NCBI GenBank assembly: GCA_014529385.2
Contig: CM043966.1
Location: 101,992,087-102,056,086, forward strand
From: Adiantum capillus-veneris
Lineage: Eukaryota > Streptophyta > Polypodiopsida > Polypodiales > Pteridaceae
Reading direction: 5' to 3'
DNA length: 64,000 nucleotides
Shown here: positions 20,516 to 32,526 of the stretch, piece by piece
How the letters are laid out: every line of letters begins with the position of its first letter
Numbering within the stretch: the first letter of the stretch is position 1
The notes under the pieces: model-generated
What the model saw: the letters and a program-made list of their open reading frames with translations, nothing else
What the model was told of the DNA's origin: nothing
Database searches by the model: none
Program-made: the position numbers and the translations under genes

Positions 20516-22069
20516 TGTGTGCATGTGACCAATGGACTAGACCAAGCATAAAAAATATAACAATTTTCACAGGTGTAAGACCAATTTGGAGCATGTTGAA
20601 GTAGGAGGGTACTTACAAAGTGTTGTTTACTATCCCAGAGCATCTTAGCTCACATGAGTAGCTGCATAACTTATTGACAGATTATCTCCACAAAATCATC
20701 TCAACAAAAATTCCCTTGAATACAATCTTCGCAGTGTTTGAGTAGGGACGCTTAAATACAATGCATAGAAAGGAGGATTGACATATTCGAGGTACATACT
20801 AGCAGGATCCGGAGTGGCTACCTGAGTATGCATGTTGAGAAAGTTGTGTTGTTTTTGGGAATGGTATTAGTAAACACAGCCAGGAGTTTGGCACAAGCTT
20901 GTATGACAGAGTTAGTATAGTCAAGCAGGAAATAATAAGATTTGATAACAGGGTAGGGGGGGTATCATAAAATCGGATAAAATATGGTTAGGATATGATT
21001 ATTGTAGCAAAAAAAAAAATGAGTTTGCAAAGTAAAGAGATCACTTATCTGATGTCCTGGCATTATGGTCTGGATAGGTTTTTGTGAATCCTATGAGTTA
21101 GAGAAATGTAACAAAAACAAATGAAGATCATGATAAAAATCATTTGATTATGGTCAAGCAAGACTGATACGTTTATTTCCTTAAAATTATGGTAAACGAA
21201 CTAAAACATAATGGTGTGGAGCAGCGCTAATGTACAACACTAGTAAAATGTAACAATGAGCTATTCGAAAGTAGAAAACCCAGAAAATCTTCACAGTTTG
21301 ATGAGAGGTCTAACAAACTTTAAGTCCCTAATTAAGAATGTAGGATATTTGACAATGTTGATCGATACAAGGAATCTGAGAAAGAGCATGCAATAGAGCC
21401 GGGTCATAATTAGATGAAGTTGCAAAAAGTGGTTACTGAGCAAGCTGGCAGTAGGAATATGAGCATAGAACATTTTGTACTAACGTGTGCTAGCATTAAC
21501 CAACTGAATATAAAATGCTAATAGCATTGCTAGGAATCGCAAAGGTGTTTAAAATATTGTGCCACGTACCGACGGAATACCATAAAAATATTCAGTAAAA
21601 TAAAGTCTCTGCAAATAGTGTGATATAATCCATTGTGTTCGAAACACTTGCTGCGTAAATTTGTGTTGTTACCCATTGCAAATTTGTATTGTTCGTTAAT
21701 GTTCCTCACTGTGCTTTAGTTAGATTTGTGGATATATTATTATCTAGCCATATTGTAGTTGTTGATGGGGTGTATTGGCAATGTAATTAAGTGGGGGGGG
21801 GCGGGGAAAGGGGGGGAGTAAAGGGACAGGGATATGAGCAGAGGCCAAGATACAGGTATCAAGATAAGGCTATATCACAATATGGCATCGTCCAGTATAC
21901 TATGAGATATGAAGCCACTTGCATTGTCAATTTAGTGAGTGAGACCACTCATTAGAGTTATGAGAGTCCTCAGGTTGTTTATGCTAGAGTGGGCCAACCC
22001 GAGGAGAGACATGCACAGGGGGAGATGTTTGATTGTGTGAGAGTAGAGACTAGACATTTAGAATAATGA

Positions 22070-22680
22070 GAGCAATTGGACAGAATCCGGGTGGATCTAA
22101 TCCAATATATGGGTGCAAAATTAAAATGAATTAGAGCAAAAGATGTCAAAACGAAGAGATTAAAAACATCAGACTAAAAGGGGTCATCATCATGGTCAAT
22201 GACTGATAATGCTCGACAATGGGCGTTGTCGCAGAAAGTAGTACATTAGTCACTAAAGAGCATCTTCAATGTCCCTTTTTGCAGTAGTGGTACGGGGAGA
22301 GCAGGAAGAGGGAGAAAATGAAATGAAATGAAATGTTATATTAACCTTCTTTAAAAGGCCATGAGACCAAAACAATACAATCGTTGTGGATCTAAACCGA
22401 TGGGTACAAAAATAGAATTAAGTAAAAACGAAAGACGGAGATATTTAAACTAAAATCCTAAAATCGTGTGATGGAAAGCAATATCATCATTGTCAATACA
22501 TGCGGATACCCGACAAAGGGCATTGTACGAGAAATTATTGCACTGATCACAGAAGAGGTTCATCAATGTCCATCTCTGCAGGGAGTCGTAGTGGGGGGGA
22601 AAGAGAAATGAAATGAAATGTTATATTAAACATCCTCAAAAGGCCAAAATATGAGGCAATTCATGTGAATCTAATCCAAT
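22070..22680. repeat. degenerate tandem repeat, about 300-bp unit
   Basis: The block CATC(TT)CAATGTCC...TGCAG, then ATGAAATGAAATGTTATATT, AAAAGGCC and GATCTAA, occurs at about 22262-22400 and again at 22560-22680, with matching upstream parts (AGACTAAAA..., GGGC.TTGT.G.GAAA). Two diverged copies, non-coding. Confidence 0.7.
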
Positions 22681-24889
22681 GCCGTGCCTTTTAAAATGAA
22701 GTAGAGAGAAAGAAACCCGTCATCAGCAGCATAAATATTGCAGCGGGCACCGCCTTTGGAAGCCGTTGTTTGGTGTTATGCGCTCCTGCAGATTCTACTC
22801 TAGCAGTGTCCTTGGACCTCCATGCTACCGAGATCTCTACTGGGCATTCCATCACTCTACCTTACGAGCAAGAATTCCACAGCCTACAGTTGGGGGTCAG
22901 TGCAAGCTCGAGCAAGGGATGGGTTGTAGATTCTTGATAAAGGCCTCGACTGGTTCAACCTGCAGCTATCGAGTCCAACACTCGAGGGAATATCCAATCG
23001 CAACAGCTCAATGGAAATTTAGTTCAGATCAACAGTGTAGTTGATCATGTGTATCTTATGGAAATGTCGTCATGCCAGCTCGATGGCTGATTTGGAGGGG
23101 TCCAGTTGTCTGGTTGATCGTATGTGGCATCAGCTCCTCTTGAAGTTGAGGCTAAGCTGTCTGCAATAGGCAGCTAGTGGCCGACTCTGGCGCAGGTAGC
23201 TGGACTAGGAAAGGAGGAGGAGAGAGAGAGAGACTTTTACTGAAGATGTGCACCATTTAACAGACACAGCATGCCAAAGTAAGGGGGAAGTGGTGGGAGC
23301 TGCATGCCAAGGTAATGCGTGGAGAAGGTGGGCGGCATAGCGTTCTAAGGAGGGGCGATTGCAGTGGGGAGAAAGAGAGAGTGAGCATCCACTGGAGCTG
23401 CATAAAGCATGCAGGCCGATAACAATAGATTGGCCTGCGAGAAGTTTACTGCGAGTAAACTATAGTGTATGTTCGGGCTGGCCGCAGGAGAGGTTGAGGG
23501 AGATTGGGAGCTGCCGGGAAGAAAGGCAGCCAGACAGTGGTGATATGGTTGAAAGCCAAGGTAAAGGGTCAGTGTACTGAGCAGCATAGAGAGTGATTGT
23601 GCGGTGGGAGTGACAAAGAAACGAGGGAGGCAGAGAGAGTCAGATGGGTGTTGGCACGAAGAGAGAGGGAGAGAGAGAGAGTAAGAGATATTGCATGACA
23701 TGCAGTTTTAAAAAAAACACTGCGCCGCAAAGTGTGTGGGATTTTCCTTTGTCTGTGGTGGTCGTTGGGAAAGCTGGAGCCGCTCTTAGTGCGAGAGGGT
23801 GTGAAGGTGCGGAGCTGCATGGCCAGAAAAAGGTGGCGGCTGCTATGCAGTGGTTGGGAAAGGTGGCCGTAGTATGACAAGGGGTTTGCAGCATGATCAT
23901 CACCAATGGTTGGTACAGAGAGAAAGCTGAGTGCGTCTTATAGTTTCGGCATCCAGTGGTTGAGGACGATTGCATAGAAGTACAGACCGTAGCAAGTGTA
24001 GGTGATCCACCTGCATGAGCCATGCTGTCGTGTTCTTGTCCAGTCTTTGAACTGCGTGAGTGCTACAACAGCCTTCTATGAGTGCTCAGCAGCCAATCAA
24101 CCGAGGCCATGCATACCGCAGGAGAACGCAGCAACATGATGGCTGCATGTGAGGGAGAGAGAGAGTGTTGAGCAGCACTGACTATGTGTTGTCGTTCTGT
24201 AGCGCCGCAAGAAAACCATCTGCTGCAGCGAGCCAACTGATTTAGTTGTTATGTTTTTAATTTTTTTTTCCCACGTTGAAGGATTGAGTTTATGTTGGGC
24301 TTGGTTCCTGCATAACTCAAAGCGGAAGGCAGCTCATCTTTGAACGAGAGCATCTCCTTGCAGTGAGACCTTGTCGACCTTGTCGGATAGCCGTTGGATT
24401 TCTACAACACATATATTTAAGGCGCGAATCTTTCTTCTTCATCTTCTCATGTGCCCTCCTATTTGAAAATCTACATGGATTTCCCCCCACTTAATTTCAC
24501 CAACTCAATATTCGACACTTTGTTCCAATGTTAAGAATTTTTCCCTTCTATCTTCTTCTATCAGATCCTTCCTTGATCGTACACATGTATCATCATTGCA
24601 TACCAAAATACCTATGTGCCCATTACTCACATAATTATTCACGCGGATGATATCGTGAATGAAATTCAGTGCTAACTAAGTATGTATTAATTATAATATT
24701 GCTAGCATCTGCTAATCATAAACAATGAATTTCTTTGTAATGCAGTTCAAGCAACGATGCATTGATGTAAAAAAGAAAACATTTATTCTGAAAACATGAT
24801 GATACAAACTTAGCTTTGTTATATGGAAGTGATATGACGATGACCCTAGTCATTAGTTGGTCGCTACGTCTTCCTTTGTTGTTGTCCAC
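22681..24889. other. non-coding stretch within the split LTR element
   Basis: No convincing coding region. Short GA runs (23217-23232, 23655-23680). A TATATTTAA at about 24412 followed by a CT-rich leader could be a promoter remnant, but nothing recognisable lies downstream. Confidence 0.35.
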
Positions 24890-25560
24890 AGCATGTAGTA
24901 GAAAGTACCAAATCAATACCAAAGAAGGTGAAAACAACACCAAATGCACCCAAAGTACCAAGGATTGTGCCAACATAGCTACCAATAAAGAATAAAATGT
25001 ACAGTATATGAGTATTCAAAAGTACTAAACCAGTACCAAAAAAGTCCTAATGGAGTACCAAATGTAGTAAAGAAACACTAAAATGCGTCAAGGAAAGTAC
25101 CAACACAGCACCTAGTGTTTAAAAAAGTACCCAAGAGTTATATGAAGTAGCAATACATTTCAAAAATTTACCAAATCACTATAAAAATATTTCACGAAAG
25201 TACCATAACAGTTTCAAAATAGTCCTTAAGCTTACCAAATGAACAGAAATGCAGCAAAGGTACCATGGATTGTGCCAACATAGCACCCAAGACAAAATTA
25301 TCCGTACGGTATAAGACTCAAAATTTAGCAACAAGAAAGTATCAAAATAGTTCAAGAAAGTACCAAATGAAATAAAGAAGCACCATAAAGTACCAAGAAA
25401 AGTACCTCGACTTCATCTAGTGCTACAGAAAGTACAAAAATAGTTAGAGAAAGAACCAAAACAGATCAAGAAACTACCAAAAACACCTAAACATGACGAC
25501 AAATAAACCAGCTAAGAAGTCAATCGTGCCAAATCACCAAACCATGTGCAAAAGAAACAC
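24890..25560 (-). repeat. degenerate AGTACCAAA repeats
   Basis: Dozens of variants of AGTACCAAA, spaced roughly 10-25 bases. Read on the minus strand they are TTTGGTACT, the same motif that fills 26230-26800 on the + strand. Confidence 0.75.
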
Positions 25561-25709
25561 TTTCAACAATCATACACAAGAAATAAGCCAAAAATACAAT
25601 ACCTCCTATTATTGAACCTTAACTTTGAGCTTCTGAATATGTTTGGAAACCCCGTGTGGTCGTAACAAGCACTGACTTGCTCCGAGCTCGTTCGACCTCA
25701 ACCTCTCTT

Positions 25710-25714
25710 GTCTC
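25710..25714. repeat. 5-bp flank GTCTC before the 5' LTR
   Basis: Directly before TGTTATAG. Same sequence, in element orientation, as the flank of the inverted partner LTR. Confidence 0.6.
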
Positions 25715-26209
25715 TGTTATAGAAATGATATTTTATGATTTTATTACAGCTGACAGGTGGAAAAGACTAGACCCAACTTGGCCTATGCAAATGTATTTGT
25801 ATATCATGTACATTTTATTATTCAAGTGCTCTTTTATGAGCTTTGGCCAATTATGACCGGCCGGCCAGTTTGTAACCAATTTGACCATTCAAGAAATCTA
25901 TATAACAAATACGTGCAAGAGGGAAATGGTCACTCTTGCACGGGGGGAGATTGCGCCCAGTGTCTGTGTATCCTTCTCTCCTCTCTTCTTTTCTTTTCTC
26001 TCTCGCCGTGCCGGCGTAGCACTCCACTCTAGGAGGTGCGCCTGCACGTGCTCGCTTACTTTGTCTCCCTCTCTGCCTCTCGACTGATGTGAGATTTTCT
26101 ATGGTGTTTACGCTTACATGATGGCGCAGGTATGGAGATCTATTGATTTATGGTCTATAGCATGTTATTCTATGTATTTTGCAGGGAGCCACGACTTCCG
26201 TTCATAGCA
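25715..26209 (+). repeat. 495-bp LTR, plus strand (5' LTR)
   Basis: Begins TGTTATAG and ends CATAGCA, with one base then a tRNA-Met primer site. Near-identical inverted partner at 19388-19882. Confidence 0.9.
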
Positions 26210-26210
26210 G

Positions 26211-26222
26211 TGGTATCAGAGC
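26211..26222 (+). other. primer-binding site for initiator tRNA-Met
   Basis: TGGTATCAGAGC, the common plant retrotransposon primer sequence, one base after the LTR end. Confidence 0.88.
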
Positions 26223-26229
26223 ACAAGGA

Positions 26230-26820
26230 AACGCTTCTTTTCTTATAGGGTATTGTTGGGTTTGACTTGGGTACTCAATTTTTATTATCTTTTGATACTT
26301 TTGGTGCTCCCTTGTTTCTTTTGGTGCTATTTGAAAATATTTTGGTATTGCATTGGTACTATTTCGGCACTACTAAATATGTCGTAGGTGCTATATTGGT
26401 TCTATCTTTGGTTTTTTTGGCATTTACTATGCTCCATTTGATACTATTTTGAACTATTTTGGTAAATTGGTACTGATTGGAATATTTTTGTTACAAGTTA
26501 TTGGGTCTCATTCAGTCTTTTTGGGTATCTCTTATGAGTTTTGAGCTCCTTATTTACCAATATAGTGCTGTTTTGAACTATTTTAGTTTAATTTGACTTG
26601 TTCTGGTACTGTTTCTCTACATATTTGGTACTATGTTGTTATTTTTTTGAAACCGTTTTGGTCCTGCATTGTTAGCTATTTACTACTATTTTGGTACTGC
26701 TTGGTTTTGTCTTGGAAGTTTTTGGTACTTCATTGTACCTAGAAAGTGATGTTTAGAATTGTTTTGGTACAATTTTACTTGTTTTGATACTGTCATAGAA
26801 ACTAATACCTAATACTCCCA
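26230..26820 (+). repeat. degenerate TTTTGGTACT repeats
   Basis: Many variants of TTGGTACT, TTGGTGCT and ATTTTGG in irregular spacing directly after the primer site, where a gag leader would be. No open frame of note. Confidence 0.7.
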
Positions 26821-27049
26821 AATGATTTTCTCATGTTACACTGATCATTTAATATGGGGAAGTACCAGGGGAGTAAAAGCTAGAATATTGGTAAAGCTGC
26901 CAGACCGATCTCTGGTCAGGGATCCAAAGGGGGATTGTCTGCAGAACCTCAGCAATGTGATTCAATGGGGCTTAAAAGACCTAAGGTTCAGCTTCATTAA
27001 GACTTACATAGGCTAAGGTTCCTAAATAATTTTTTATTAAATAGTCCAA

Positions 27050-27069
27050 AGGCCAATGTAGGGGGAAAT
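27050..27069 (+). other. polypurine-like tract before an LTR
   Basis: GTAGGGGGAAAT directly precedes TGTATGG. This is where the plus-strand primer of an element lying to the left would sit. Confidence 0.45.
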
Positions 27070-28318
27070 TGTATGGTCATGGGAAGACTAAAAAGTCTTC
27101 CCACATCCCTAGAAACGAGGGGGCAAGGCTAGATTGTACGGAATGAGAGAGAAACACACACACACACTCAAAGGCTCCCCCTTTAGATAAAGGGAATATT
27201 GGACACATGTCAAGCTCCTAGGCGAGTTGTCCCCAACCTCCCCTCAAATCCTATTGGATGGCCATAGAGGTGGACGAATGAAAATTAGGTTAGAGTAAAT
27301 TTAGTCTAATCAATTTAAAAATTCTTGATAAAAGAGGCAATAGAAATTAAGCTCCCTAGAAGACTATTGGACAGTCTACCAAGGGGTCCAATGAGCATTC
27401 AACAGCCCAATGGCTTGCCTGATTCCTATTGGCCTGAAGACTAAGAGGTCCAATGAGAGTTTAATTGAATTATTTAAATACCTAAATCTATCACAAAAGG
27501 GTAAAGGGGGACACATGTCACAAGGCTAGCAATTATGATTCTAATTTATTATTGGCTAAGCTTTATAAGGGCCAATGGGATGTCATCATGAGCAATTAGC
27601 AAGAGGGGTCGACCAAGATGAGAGAGAGAAGGTTGGTTTTTACTCTAAATCATTGCTACACACATACACACACAACTCATGTGTGAAAGAAGAACTCCGT
27701 CTCCTTCTTTAAGCATTGAGAAGTAGAGGCCTACACCAACAACTCTTGGCTATGGAATGCAAATCCAACCAAGAGCCAAGCTTCAATGGCATTCTCATCT
27801 CCTCTACCATGCTAATTACTAAGCTAAGCTATGATATTAGAGTGATTATGTGAGGAGAATACTTCTCTCGTAAGATACCTCTTCTTCCTCTCAATCTATC
27901 CTCATTCCTTGCTAGCTCCCACTATTTTTGAAGATGTGTGAGGTCTTGGGACACTAAGTGTGTTTTTCAAGCATAAATTGGTGTATGGAGCTTCCATGTT
28001 CATTACACTAACTAGTTTTATCAAGGAACACAAAGATTGTATTGTACAAAAGTCTCCTTTGATGGGAGAATCTATAATACAAAGCTTTTATGGAGGGGGG
28101 ACCGACTCCATGTAAATTCAGTCCTTAACTATTGTCAATCGTTCTACTTCTCTCTCTTTTCAAGTGTTGTCAATGCCAAATTATCTAGGTGTAAATTTCT
28201 ATGTTGCTTTCCCAACTAAGTACTCTCTCTATGCTCATTAGGAACTTATTCGTAATGAAATGCTCACTATGTTATCAATTTCTGCTACACACAAGTTACT
28301 AGTGCATTAAATGTTACA
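27070..28318 (+). repeat. LTR (1,249 bp) of the second plus-strand Ty3/gypsy element
   Basis: Begins TGTATGGTCATGGG and ends AAATGTTACA (TG...CA), followed by one base and a tRNA-Met primer site. Only one copy is in the window, so the left boundary rests on the TG start and the purine tract before it. Confidence 0.7.
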
Positions 28319-28319
28319 T

Positions 28320-28331
28320 TGGTATCAGAGC
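28320..28331 (+). other. primer-binding site for initiator tRNA-Met
   Basis: TGGTATCAGAGC one base after the LTR end. Confidence 0.9.
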
Positions 28332-28735
28332 AATTGGTTTCTGTTTTCTTGCTCAAGAAGAGAGGTCCTCAAGCTTGCTACAAATGGTTGGTGTTATTAA
28401 TTGCAAAAGTGTAAGTAGAATAGGGATTTTACATCCTTGAAGCACGCCTGCTTTATGCAGTTAATGGGGACACCGTCAAGAGCTATGGTCTTAATAATGT
28501 ACTCCTATGGGTCTTGCTTATGGATTAACCATTATTGAGCTATTAGAAGCTTGACACGAACCGGTCCTCTCTTGGCTTTGTTGAACCCTCTCTTCTATTC
28601 CTTGCAATTGATAATATTTGAGCCATGGGTATAGATTCTTGAGTATGTGCTGATCTTTGAAGGTAAAGAGGAGTAGCAACTAGGGCTTGAAGTGCCAAAG
28701 AACAAGTAAAAAATTACACCTAAAATTTACTAGTA

Positions 28736-30130
28736 TGGCTGACAAAAGAAAAGAGATTCAAATGAATGTTGATAGCTTTGATTTTTCTAATGAAAGAGAA
28801 ACTAATGATGCCCCTATGCTTGTAAACTATCTTGTTTCTAGGCTTCAACAAGACCTAGGCAACCCATTCCTCTAAGGTGAAGTGCTACAGCAATTGCACA
28901 CCCATAGTATTCTTCAAACTCCCCACCAAGAAGAGAGAATACCTAGGAAGCCTCCTAGTGAGACTTCCAAAAGAGGACTCTCTCCGGTAAGGGAATAAGA
29001 AGAGGATCCATTTAAAAGGCTCAAAAATCTACTATTGTATGATGCATCTCCTTCCAAAAGGAGAACCCAAGTTTCAACGGTAGAGCCCCCATCAAAAGAA
29101 TGAGAAATAAGTGAGTCTCTTGCCACCTCGACGGAGATGTCTCCACAAAGAAGGCGGCCAAAACGCTCTCCAACACCACCTAAATGGAGGAGACCATTTC
29201 ATACTTCTCTACACCATAATTCAAAGAGGGACGATAGAAAACAAGAGAAGAAAAAGGTGAGAAAGAGGTCTTCTCCATCTTATTCACCCTCTTCCTCTTG
29301 TAAATAAAGGGATGGTGCAGACAAATAGGAATAAGGGAAGAAAAAGGAAAGATAGAGGTAAACCTCTTTTCCATCCTCCTCATATTCTTCCTCTTTTGAA
29401 GAAAGTGAGCATGCAGCTCTTAAACCACCTAAAACAAGAGGCCATAGGAAATCCTATGCCGCTTGGAAGAGGTCGTGAAGCTCAAAAAGTTCAAAGAGGG
29501 AGGAAAGAAAATCTCTTCCCTTACCTACGATGGCACTTTTGGTGCTACGAACAAAGTCTTCGCCTTTATCCAACAAATTGATGTGGTGTTTGGAGATGAG
29601 GGCTTCACAGAGTCCTCTAAGCTACACCATGTAGCTATGCATTTTCAAAAGTCCACCAGGCAATGGTGGTCTAGCCTATGAGCAAATGGTGAAGCTCCAC
29701 AAACATGGAAAGCTTTAAGAGCTTCCATCAAGAAGCAGCTTTTGGATACCGATGCCAAAGACAAAGTACTAACCCAATGGCGAAGCTTGAAGCTCTCTCC
29801 CTACACATCTATCCGAAAATATGTACAAGTTTTGGGATTTACATCTCAAAGACAATGTCTTCAAAAACATGGATTTTGGAAAGCAATTTTTTTTTTTTTG
29901 TGTGGGTTTAAGTGAGGATATGGAAGAGTATGGTAACTCCCAAAGGCCACGCACCATATCTACGGTCATACACCATATGAGGGGGGCTTCACGAATCAAT
30001 TTCCAACAAGGGGCTAACAGAAATCTTCAGCCCACTGCAAACAAGGATCGTAACAAGCCAAGGCCCAAAAAAGGGGAAGGACAATGTCCAAAGTCTTCCA
30101 AAGGCAACACCAACAACAACAAAGTTTAGA
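28736..30130 (+). pseudogene. gag: gag region of the Ty3/gypsy element (decayed)
   Basis: A start MADKRKEIQMNVDSFDF is at 28736. A gap of Ser/Arg-rich broken frames follows, then the capsid-like region from about 29520: LTYDGTFGATNKVFAFIQQI, AMHFQKSTRQWWSSL, a TGA near 29680, then WKALRASIKKQLLDTDAKDK. The W-containing QWW..L and TW..L pattern fits the retrotransposon gag domain. Multiple stops and a T-rich insertion (29886-29900) break the rest. No zinc knuckle is visible. Confidence 0.65.
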
Positions 30131-30339
30131 AGAAGGGAGTTTATAAAGGTAAAAATAAACTGTCTCCTAAAGAGCTAGAGCGTTATCAATAAGTCAATAA
30201 AGAGCTTATTTCCGTTTACATGAAATTTGTTAATGAACCTAATGCTTTAGCAAAAGAAAATATAAACAATCAAAAGGAATTAGAGTTATCAAATTTCCTC
30301 AAGGGGTTCCAAGATGTTTTTATTGACGATATATCTTGT

Positions 30340-31230
30340 GGACTACCTCCCAAATGAGGTAATGAGGACCATGAAATTGAACTTCTTCCAAGAAGTTCAC
30401 CACCTAATAAACCTTCTTATATAGTTTCCCAAGCTCAACAAGAGGAGATTATGCAGCAAGTGTATAAGTTAGTTGAAAAAGGCATGGTTAGGCCTAGCTC
30501 ATCTCCTTTTTGTTCACCCATGCTATTAGTGAAAAAGAAAGATGGAACATATCATCTGTGTGTCGACTATAGAGCAATAAATAGAATCACTATCAAGAAT
30601 AGGTTTCCCGTTCCATGGGTAGGAGACCTATTTGATAAGCTTCAAGGGTTGACCTACTTCAATAGAATTGACCTAAAAACTGGCTACCATCAAATAAGGA
30701 TAGTTGATCAAGACATTGTAAAGACCGCATTTTGCACTACATTTGGTCTTTACGAGTACATTGTCATGGCTTTTGGCTTGACCAATGCACCTGCCACATT
30801 TAACCGCTTGATGGAGAAGCTATTCAGGCCTCACCGAACCTTTACTAGAGTGTTGTGATGATATAGTCATCTACTATAATTCATTAGATGAACACAAGAA
30901 ACACCTCCAAGTAATATTTCAAGTTTTATGAGAGAATAAACTTTATATTCATCAAAAGAAAAGTGAATTTTTCTTACAAGAGATTCAGTCTTTAGGTCAC
31001 ATTATCTCTCAAGATGGCATCCAAATGGATCCATCACAGCTAGAGGTAATAAAAGGATGGCCTAATCCAAGGAATCTACATGAACTAAGAAGCTTTATAG
31101 GTATGTGTGCATACTTTAGACGCTTCATAGAAAAGATCTCACAAATTGCCGGACCATTACATGACCTAACAAAGAAAAACGTTAGGTATATATGGTCCAC
31201 CAAGGAGAACAACGCTTTCAAAAAGATTAA
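30340..31230 (+). pseudogene. pol: reverse transcriptase of the Ty3/gypsy element, 5' portion
   Basis: From HEIELLPRSSPPNKPSY (about 30370) through MQQVYKLVEKGMVRPSSSPF, LLVKKKDGTYHLCVDYRAIN, FNRIDLKTGYHQIRI and YIVMAFGLTNAPATFNRLME. The catalytic DD is read as CDDIVIYY (about 30852) after a frame slip near 30845; the usual Y/F before DD is Cys here. A TGA near 30930 interrupts next. FLQEIQSLGHIISQDGIQMD and RSFIGMCAYFRRFI finish the RT. The frame is then cut at 31230 by an inserted element and resumes at 32527. Confidence 0.88.
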
Positions 31231-32526
31231 CACTAGTTTGGTACCAAAGCAGGACACTTTAAAAAATTAAGTGAACTTTTTTAACAAATTTAAATTAAAT
31301 GCTACTTCCTTTAGACGGTTTATTTAAGAAAACTCTTGATATGCTTAAATATGTTAGCTAGAGGGTCTTTTAAGAATATAACTTTTCATTTTAGAATCTA
31401 TCATGATCAAGAACTATACTCATCAAGTTGACCCTCGTAAGACTGCAATTGATGCTTTGAAGAAATCGCCTGTATAAGCTCAAGAAAAAATGAAGCAACC
31501 TTGTAGAAAATTTTAGGTGACTCTTTCACAATTTTTCTATAGATAATTGAAAGTTTCATGTGCAAAAAATTTGACTTTGGAGTATATAAAATAATGGAAA
31601 GTTCCATGTGTTTGATATGGTCATTTCAAGCATATCATTGAAAAATATGTTTTTGATGTATTTGTGAGTTTTAAAAAGTGATACATTGCTTGCCCTCTCC
31701 ATTGAGCATTCAAGGTGGCAAGTAGAAGGGCTTTGGTATGCAAGAATTATTGGATCATTTTAAATATTCAAAACTATATAAGAGAAAACTTTCATATTTT
31801 CATTCTTGAGACATAAGCATTCAAAACCTCAAATAATATCAAACTTTCCATGTAATTCAACTAAATGTATCAAATTACGTGGTACATACACAATTGGGGT
31901 GCCTAAAACCTTGGTTTCAATATTATTATGGAGAACTCAAGATTTGCAAGAGTTTTGGCACGATAAAAATATCAAGATAGAGTTCAAGCAACGAGATTTA
32001 ATTGAGTTAGGGAGTCCAAAAAATACGTAGTTTCTTGGTTTAAACATATAAAGTCATTTGTAGCTGTCAAATTGCACTAGAATAGTACCAATTTCATGAG
32101 GGGACCTTTGGAACACCAAAATTATGCTCTTATTCAGCACGTGCTCTAGTATGAAATTATGTCTATAGCTTGCATGTGACTTGAAAACTTATCTTTGAAG
32201 TGCATTTTATTGTTTTGTAACACTAAGTGCTAACACTTGGCTTTTATAAACATAAAAAAGGCCATCTCTACAAAAAGATATGATAATGTTATGAATTTTT
32301 TGGCAAAACAACTTGAAATTTTACTAAAGTTTTTGTCTTAGAACTTACCAAAATTCTCTCCATACAGATTGTATTTTGATATGGAGAAAAATCCAATGTT
32401 TTCTTTCCCTCATAACCAATCTATGGTAGAAGCAAGGTGTAGAAAACTTCTTTCTCGATTGACAAATAAATTGCCAAAACTTGGTAGAAAAAAAGGACAC
32501 TTAAGTGTCCAATTATAGAACTAGTG
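31231..32526. mobile_element. 1,296-bp non-autonomous DNA element with TTAA target duplication
   Basis: Begins CACTAGTT and ends AACTAGTG, an 8-bp perfect terminal inverted repeat. TTAA lies directly outside both ends (31227-31230 and 32527-32530). Removing the element and one TTAA joins AFKKIK with ENLISQPVL in frame, as expected between RT and RNase H, so the limits are exact. A second inner motif GGACACTT occurs near both ends. The inside is A/T-rich with no coding region. Four-base TTAA duplications are typical of piggyBac; CAC ends with 4-bp duplications also fit Chapaev-like members of the CACTA superfamily. The family is undecided. Confidence 0.85.
32495..32510. repeat. 16-bp perfect palindrome near the right end of the TTAA element
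   Basis: GGACACTTAAGTGTCC, 16 bases inside the right terminus. Its half GGACACTT also occurs near the left end (31252-31259). It may be a protein-binding site. Confidence 0.75.

Larger units (their letters stand above)
19388..26820 (-). mobile_element. non-autonomous LTR retrotransposon split by an inversion
   Basis: Two 495-bp LTRs in opposite orientation. The right one (25715-26209) is followed by a tRNA-Met primer site; the left one is not. Both have the same 5-bp sequence GTCTC at the side away from the element. Degenerate TTTTGGTACT repeats follow the primer site on the right (26230-26800) and occur reverse-complemented at 24890-25560. One inversion that flipped the 5' LTR, primer site and part of the repeat block, together with left flank, would give this arrangement. 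No gag or pol was found in 19883-25560. Confidence 0.55.

Noticed and set aside
22766-23044. A 92-codon plus-strand frame
   Set aside because: No domain, ordinary length for chance, and no supporting neighbour; left as non-coding.
19388-26209. A TIR DNA transposon with 495-bp inverted repeats
   Set aside because: The repeats begin TG and end CA, one is followed by a tRNA-Met primer site, and the flanks at the outer ends (GAGAC and GTGGT) do not match. LTRs separated by an inversion fit better.
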